Positions 13,946-16,482 of a DNA stretch of 16,482 bases are shown here, in pieces. This DNA is from Oscillospiraceae bacterium. GTDB taxonomy: Bacteria; Bacillota; Clostridia; Oscillospirales; Oscillospiraceae. Numbering within the stretch: the first letter of the stretch is position 1; every line of letters starts with the position of its first letter. Location: NCBI GenBank assembly GCA_017936205.1, contig JAGBGB010000054.1, forward strand, positions 1 through 16,482, in the 5' to 3' direction. The position numbers and the translations under genes were made by a program. The notes under the pieces were generated by a model. The model ran no database searches, was not told where the DNA came from, and saw only the letters and a list, made by a program, of their open reading frames with translations.

Positions 13946-14054
13946 CAAATCCAGTGCTTGCTACACATTCTCTGTCCCGGCAGGCCACTTCGGATCCGTC
14001 CAAGAAACAACTGTACAGACCCCTATACAGAAGTCTTAACAAGCACTGGATTTG
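13946..14054. repeat. Perfect 15-bp inverted repeat enclosing 79 nt
   Basis: CAAATCCAGTGCTTG at 13946-13960 is exactly complementary to CAAGCACTGGATTTG at 14040-14054. The enclosed 79 nt has no coding potential and includes a smaller hairpin, CTGTA/TACAG at 14011-14025. This fills most of the 233-nt gap between the accessory membrane gene and the toxin gene. It could be a structured RNA, a long-stem transcript end or a remnant of a mobile unit. Nothing decides between these. Confidence 0.6.
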
Positions 14055-14075
14055 CTTGTGCAAACCCGCTTGTTC

Positions 14076-14088
14076 GGGGCATTGCCCC
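14076..14088. repeat. GGGGC-att-GCCCC hairpin
   Basis: A 5-bp all-G/C hairpin with a 3-nt loop, followed by TAAAACCCC. It lies between the long inverted repeat and the toxin gene. There is no T-tract, so it is not an intrinsic terminator. Such G/C hairpins next to CCCC occur near transfer origins of Firmicute mobile elements, but no relaxase gene is present here. Confidence 0.35.
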
Positions 14089-14151
14089 TAAAACCCCTGC
14101 ATAGAGTTCATCACAAGCTAATATCTAATTTCAAAGAACGGAGGAATGCCT

Positions 14152-14412
14152 ATGGAAATCAGATACTCAAAGGCCGCTGTAAAAGCCATTAACGCTATGG
14201 ACAAAGCAACCAAGGATCGTATTCGCATTGGTATCATGGGTCTGACACAGAAGCCCCCTGTAGGGGATATCAAAGCTATGCAAGGCTCCCAGGATGACCG
14301 CTACCGGTTACGAATTGGAAAGTACAGAATCATCTACAAATACACCACGGAGAATAAGTTGGAAATACTGCATATACTTGACATTGGAAGCCGTGGAGAC
14401 ATTTACAAGTAA
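14152..14412 (+). CDS. RelE/ParE-family toxin
   Basis: The 86-residue product has the compact RelE/ParE pattern: IRYSKAAVKAINAMDKATKDRI, then YRLRIGKYRIIYKY and ILHILDIGSRGDIYK. Basic residues R54, R59 and R81 are in the positions usual for RelE-type catalysis or ribosome contact, so ribosome-dependent mRNA cleavage is likely. ATG 14146 touches the ribosome site, while GGAGG is 7 nt before ATG 14152, so I choose 14152. The antitoxin follows 14 nt downstream, an unusual toxin-first order as in HigBA. It lies in the lysogeny module and may stabilise the prophage. Confidence 0.85.
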   Translation: MEIRYSKAAVKAINAMDKATKDRIRIGIMGLTQKPPVGDIKAMQGSQDDRYRLRIGKYRIIYKYTTENKLEILHILDIGSRGDIYK

Positions 14413-14426
14413 AGGAGGAATTAACA

Positions 14427-14639
14427 ATGGCACCTATTTCCCAGCAGATTGCAAACATGGTGGATATGCTTCCCGAAGCAGATCAGATCCTCGCTCTGGA
14501 ACTTATGAGAAAGTTAGTCCTTGCCTGGGATCCCGATTTCACCAAGACCACTCCCGGGGAGGCTATGGCAATCAACCGTGCCGCCGCAGAAATGGCCGCA
14601 GGAGATTACCTCACCGACAGTGCTATTAACTGGAACTAA
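14427..14639 (+). CDS. Antitoxin partner of the RelE-type toxin
   Basis: The 70-residue acidic, helical product (MAPISQQIANMVDMLPEADQILALELMRKLVLAWDPDFT) resembles small Firmicute antitoxins paired with RelE-type toxins. AGGAGG is 8 nt before the ATG and the gene lies 14 nt after the toxin stop, so they are cotranscribed. No ribbon-helix-helix or HTH DNA-binding motif is evident. Autoregulation by the antitoxin alone is therefore doubtful. Confidence 0.75.
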   Translation: MAPISQQIANMVDMLPEADQILALELMRKLVLAWDPDFTKTTPGEAMAINRAAAEMAAGDYLTDSAINWN

Positions 14640-14673
14640 ACAGCACAGAGGGGCGTCCTTTCACCCTATAAAC

Positions 14674-14689
14674 CTATCGAAATCGATAG
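14674..14689. repeat. Dyad CTATCGA-AA-TCGATAG
   Basis: A 7+2+7 inverted repeat between the antitoxin and integrase genes. Its 10-bp core TCGAAATCGA recurs in the opposite orientation at 14724-14733. A binding site for a regulator or an integrase/excisionase accessory site is likely. Confidence 0.5.
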
Positions 14690-14721
14690 CTTTACAGCCG
14701 AGAGAATCCCCCGGTTAAACT

Positions 14722-14735
14722 GGTCGATTTCGACC
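14722..14735. repeat. Dyad GGTCGA-TT-TCGACC
   Basis: A 6+2+6 inverted repeat containing the same 10-bp core as the dyad at 14674, reversed. Core centres are 47 bp apart. Confidence 0.5.
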
Positions 14736-14740
14736 CCTTT

Positions 14741-14784
14741 AAAAACAAAAAAAGACCGCCTCCGAGTACCAGTCGGAAGCGGCC
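14741..14784 (-). terminator. Intrinsic terminator for a leftward transcript
   Basis: On the minus strand GGCCGCTTCCGA (14784-14773) pairs with TCGGAGGCGGTC (14765-14754) as 12 bp with two G.U pairs. The T-rich tract TTTTTTTGTTTTT follows (14753-14741). On the plus strand the T-tract is absent and the wobbles become A.C mismatches, so it works leftward. Confidence 0.75.
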
Positions 14785-14827
14785 ATGTAGAAAAACAACC
14801 CATCGAAAACCAAGGGAGTAGTCTACC
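14742..14827 (-). ncRNA. Predicted leftward small RNA antisense to the integrase leader (about 85 nt)
   Basis: A leftward promoter (14833-14861) and the leftward terminator (14741-14784) enclose about 85 nt with no convincing gene. The RNA would be complementary to the DNA just upstream of the integrase ribosome site. Its 5' part holds the AGTAGTCTACC motif that recurs after the integrase gene. It may limit integrase synthesis or simply insulate int from rightward transcription. No family is recognised. Confidence 0.5.
14817..14827. repeat. AGTAGTCTACC direct repeat, copy 1
   Basis: An 11-bp sequence upstream of the integrase gene, identical to 16281-16291 downstream. Flanking copies suggest integrase arm-type or excisionase sites. 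Confidence 0.45.
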
Positions 14828-14832
14828 CTTTT

Positions 14833-14861
14833 ATGGTAGCACAGAAGTCCCGAAAAGTCAA
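14833..14861 (-). promoter_or_regulatory. Leftward extended -10 promoter upstream of int
   Basis: On the minus strand TTGACT (14861-14856), a 17-bp spacer ending TGC, then TACCAT (14838-14833). The TGn makes an extended -10. The predicted start is near 14827. The -35 box lies 8 bp from the integrase ribosome site, so polymerase and ribosome-region events would interfere. Confidence 0.65.
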
Positions 14862-14881
14862 ACCTAAAAGGAGGATGATTT

Positions 14882-16270
14882 ATGGCATCCATTCAGCGCA
14901 TAGACGGCAAAACAGGTGTTTCATTCAAAATCACCGTCACGAACGGAGTAGACATCACCGGCAAGCAGGTGAGGCATTTCCGCACCTGGAGACCGGAACA
15001 CAGCATGACAGAACGGCAGATGCAGAAAGCCGTGCAAAAAGCTGCCCTTGACTTTGAGAGGGAGATCGAGCAAGGCTACGCTGTTGACGAACGGCAGACC
15101 TTTGCACAATATGCAGAGTATGTGCTCTCCCTGAAAGAACGCACCGGCACAAAGCATAAAACCGTTTATGAATATCGCCGTCTGACGGAACGCCTGTACC
15201 CTGCCATCGGTCACATAAAGCTGTCCGATCTTCGTCCCCAGCATTTGAATTCGTTGTACAAGAGCCTGTCGGCTACCGGTGTCAGAAAAGATGGTCAAAA
15301 GGCCACGAGCAAAATCAATCTACAGGAAGAGATGAAGCATCGTAATCTAAGCAGGGCAAAGCTGGCAGCAATGGCCGGTATTTCATCCTCTACAGCCTCA
15401 GCTGCGTGTCGGGGATGCAGCATTACTCGCTGCAAGGCAGAGAAAATTGCAGAAGCATTAAAGCTCCCCTTTGCAAAGGTGTTTACTTCTACACAGAATG
15501 ACACACCGCTGTCTACCTCCACACTGCTTGCGTACCACCGTTTTATACACACCGTACTTGATCAGGCAGAAAAGGAAATGCTTGTACCCTACAACGCAGC
15601 AGCCAAAGCAACTCCGCCCAAACTGCAGAGGAAGGAAGTGAACTACTTCCAGCCGGAGCAGGTCAGTGCCATTCTGAATGCGCTGAAATCCGAGCCACTA
15701 AAATGGCATCTGATCGTTCATCTGCTAATTGTCACAGGCTGTCGCCGTGGAGAGATCCTGGGACTGAAATGGTCAAAGGTAGACTTTACCACAGACCGAA
15801 TCCGTGTAGATACCGCGCTTCTGTATTCCAAGGTTAAAGGGATCTACGAAGGACCCACGAAAACAGGTAATGTCAGAAGCCTCGGCCTTCCCTCTGAAAC
15901 CATAGAACTACTGAAGGAGTACCGCAAACAGTATTTTGAGCTGAAGCTCCTAAATGGTGACCGTTGGAATGATACGGACTACATCTTCGTTCGGGATGAC
16001 GGGAATCCTGTTCATCCCGACAGCCTCGCTCACTGGCTGCGCGGTTTCTCAAAACGACACAGTCTGCCTCATATCAATGCTCACGCTTTCCGGCACACCG
16101 TTGCATCTGTCCTGATTGCAAACGGTACAGATGTTGTAACCGTATCAAAGCAGCTCGGCCACTTAGATGTTAGCACAACCGAGAATTACTATGCACATAT
16201 CATCGAAGAACACAAACAAAAGGCTACCGAGTGCATTGCTGATACACTTCTCAGACAGAAAAGAGCATAA
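14882..16270 (+). CDS. int: Tyrosine integrase with inserted Cro-like HTH domain
   Basis: The 462-residue product has an N-terminal arm-binding region (about 1-65) and a core-binding domain starting near 72 (FAQYAEYVLSLKER). The catalytic domain is from about 255, with R288 (TGCRRGE), K327 (PTKTGN), H401 and R404 (HAFRH), H427 (LGH) and nucleophile Y436. It is some 60-70 residues longer than usual. The excess is a Cro/XRE-like helix-turn-helix at about 146-202 (LQEEMKHRNLSRAKLAAMAGISSSTASAACRG, KAEKIAEALKLPFAKVF) that splits the core-binding domain between GVRKDGQKATSK and LSTSTLLAYHRF. The enzyme catalyses integration and excision, here next to tRNA-Thr. GGAGG lies 7 nt before the ATG. Confidence 0.95.
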   Translation: MASIQRIDGKTGVSFKITVTNGVDITGKQVRHFRTWRPEHSMTERQMQKAVQKAALDFEREIEQGYAVDERQTFAQYAEYVLSLKERTGTKHKTVYEYRRLTERLYPAIGHIKLSDLRPQHLNSLYKSLSATGVRKDGQKATSKINLQEEMKHRNLSRAKLAAMAGISSSTASAACRGCSITRCKAEKIAEALKLPFAKVFTSTQNDTPLSTSTLLAYHRFIHTVLDQAEKEMLVPYNAAAKATPPKLQRKEVNYFQPEQVSAILNALKSEPLKWHLIVHLLIVTGCRRGEILGLKWSKVDFTTDRIRVDTALLYSKVKGIYEGPTKTGNVRSLGLPSETIELLKEYRKQYFELKLLNGDRWNDTDYIFVRDDGNPVHPDSLAHWLRGFSKRHSLPHINAHAFRHTVASVLIANGTDVVTVSKQLGHLDVSTTENYYAHIIEEHKQKATECIADTLLRQKRA

Positions 16271-16276
16271 AAAAAC

Positions 16277-16310
16277 AGGCAGTAGTCTACCAAAAGACCG
16301 CTGCCTATTT
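16277..16310 (+). terminator. Integrase terminator
   Basis: AGGCAG (16277-16282) pairs with CTGCCT (16301-16306), with an inner GTC/GAC pair, followed by ATTTTG. It lies 7 nt after the int stop. The loop contains the second AGTAGTCTACC copy. Confidence 0.6.
16281..16291. repeat. AGTAGTCTACC direct repeat, copy 2
   Basis: Identical to 14817-14827. The two copies bracket the integrase gene, and this one lies on the attachment-site side. Confidence 0.45.
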
Positions 16311-16311
16311 T

Positions 16312-16360
16312 GTGCACCAAATCCCACATTTTTAAGGTCGTGCACCAAATGTGCACCAAA
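16312..16360. repeat. Three copies of GTGCACCAAA (probable integrase arm sites)
   Basis: GTGCACCAAA occurs at 16312-16321, 16340-16349 and 16351-16360, all in the same orientation, between the integrase and the tRNA end. Closely spaced direct repeats next to a tyrosine-integrase core site are usually bound by the integrase N-terminal domain. Confidence 0.55.
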
Positions 16361-16400
16361 GCAAAAAGCACCCTTTCTAAAACGCTGCACAAAATCAGAA

Positions 16401-16436
16401 AAACAGCCAATTTCCAAAGGAAAGAGGCTGTTTTCT
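16401..16436. terminator. Bidirectional terminator between int and tRNA
   Basis: AAACAGCC (16401-16408) pairs with GGCTGTTT (16426-16433), with a second stem TTTCC/GGAAA inside. T-rich ends occur on both strands. It can end tRNA transcription leftward and int transcription rightward. Confidence 0.7.
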
Positions 16437-16482
16437 TGGAGCTACTGGCCGGACTCGAACCGGCGACCTGCTGATTACGAAT
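16437..16482 (-). tRNA. tRNA-Thr(CGU), 3' part only; probable attachment site
   Basis: On the minus strand the window starts in the anticodon arm: loop UUCGUAA gives anticodon CGU (Thr). The 3' anticodon stem TCAGC, variable loop AGGTC, T-arm GCCGG-TTCGAGT-CCGGC, acceptor strand CAGTAGC, T73 and an encoded CCA ending at 16437 follow. The 5' half lies beyond the window. The integrase gene adjacent to a tRNA 3' end is the classic prophage arrangement, so the attachment core probably overlaps this segment. The matching copy at the other prophage end is not in the window. Confidence 0.88.

Noticed and set aside
13946..14054. Retron msr/msd-like arrangement (inverted repeat around a non-coding segment)
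   Set aside because: No reverse transcriptase gene anywhere in the window; the accessory protein has no RT motifs.
14076..14088. Transfer origin (oriT)
   Set aside because: The G/C hairpin followed by CCCC is suggestive, but no relaxase or coupling gene is present and the rest of the element is phage-like.
14692..14892. 66-codon minus-strand frame upstream of int
   Set aside because: It runs through the terminator hairpin and promoter, lacks a ribosome site, and has a low-complexity Gly/Leu/Phe product.

Overview
This 16.5 kb window is the early-region and lysogeny/integration end of a temperate-phage-like prophage in a low-to-mid GC Firmicute. The class is probably Clostridia (Oscillospirales/Lachnospirales type). 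I infer this from near-universal AGGAGG ribosome sites, recognisable clostridial prophage protein families, and integration next to a tRNA-Thr gene. The genus cannot be fixed from the sequence.

Layout. From about 12.1 kb down to position 1, a single leftward gene train carries the lytic early genes. It begins with a Cro-like regulator, an excisionase-like wHTH protein and several small proteins. A replication/recombination block follows: Rad50-like ATPase with zinc hook, a DUF669-like protein, a metallo-beta-lactamase-fold enzyme, a DUF6291-type replication protein and SSB. Then come small Cys-rich proteins, a helicase-DNA methyltransferase fusion and a PP-loop PAPS-reductase-like protein that runs off the left edge. 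Most neighbours overlap by ATGA/GTGA, so translation is probably coupled. From 12.2 kb rightward lie the lysogeny genes: an S24 (LexA/CI-like) repressor, an AT-rich accessory membrane protein with two copies of a His/Cys motif, a RelE-type toxin with its antitoxin, and a tyrosine integrase. The window ends in the 3' half of a tRNA-Thr(CGU) gene on the minus strand, the probable attachment site.

Control. The repressor/Cro intergenic region holds three related 19-bp operators. One fits exactly in the 17-bp spacer of a near-consensus leftward promoter (TTGACA-17-TATTAT) and another lies just downstream of the start point. Repressor binding would therefore silence the whole leftward operon, and repressor cleavage would release it.

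The most interesting unexplained structures are non-coding. (1) At 9994-10158 a consensus sigma-A promoter points rightward, against the operon. It is followed by three hairpins and a 12-bp-stem intrinsic terminator, which predicts a ~130-nt phage small RNA antisense to the end of a small gene. U.G wobbles that pair only on the plus strand support this direction. (2) At 14741-14861 a second promoter-terminator pair predicts an ~85-nt leftward RNA antisense to the integrase leader. (3) At 13946-14054 a perfect 15-bp inverted repeat encloses 79 nt between the accessory membrane gene and the toxin-antitoxin pair. The integrase is also unusual in carrying a Cro-like helix-turn-helix domain inserted in its core-binding domain.
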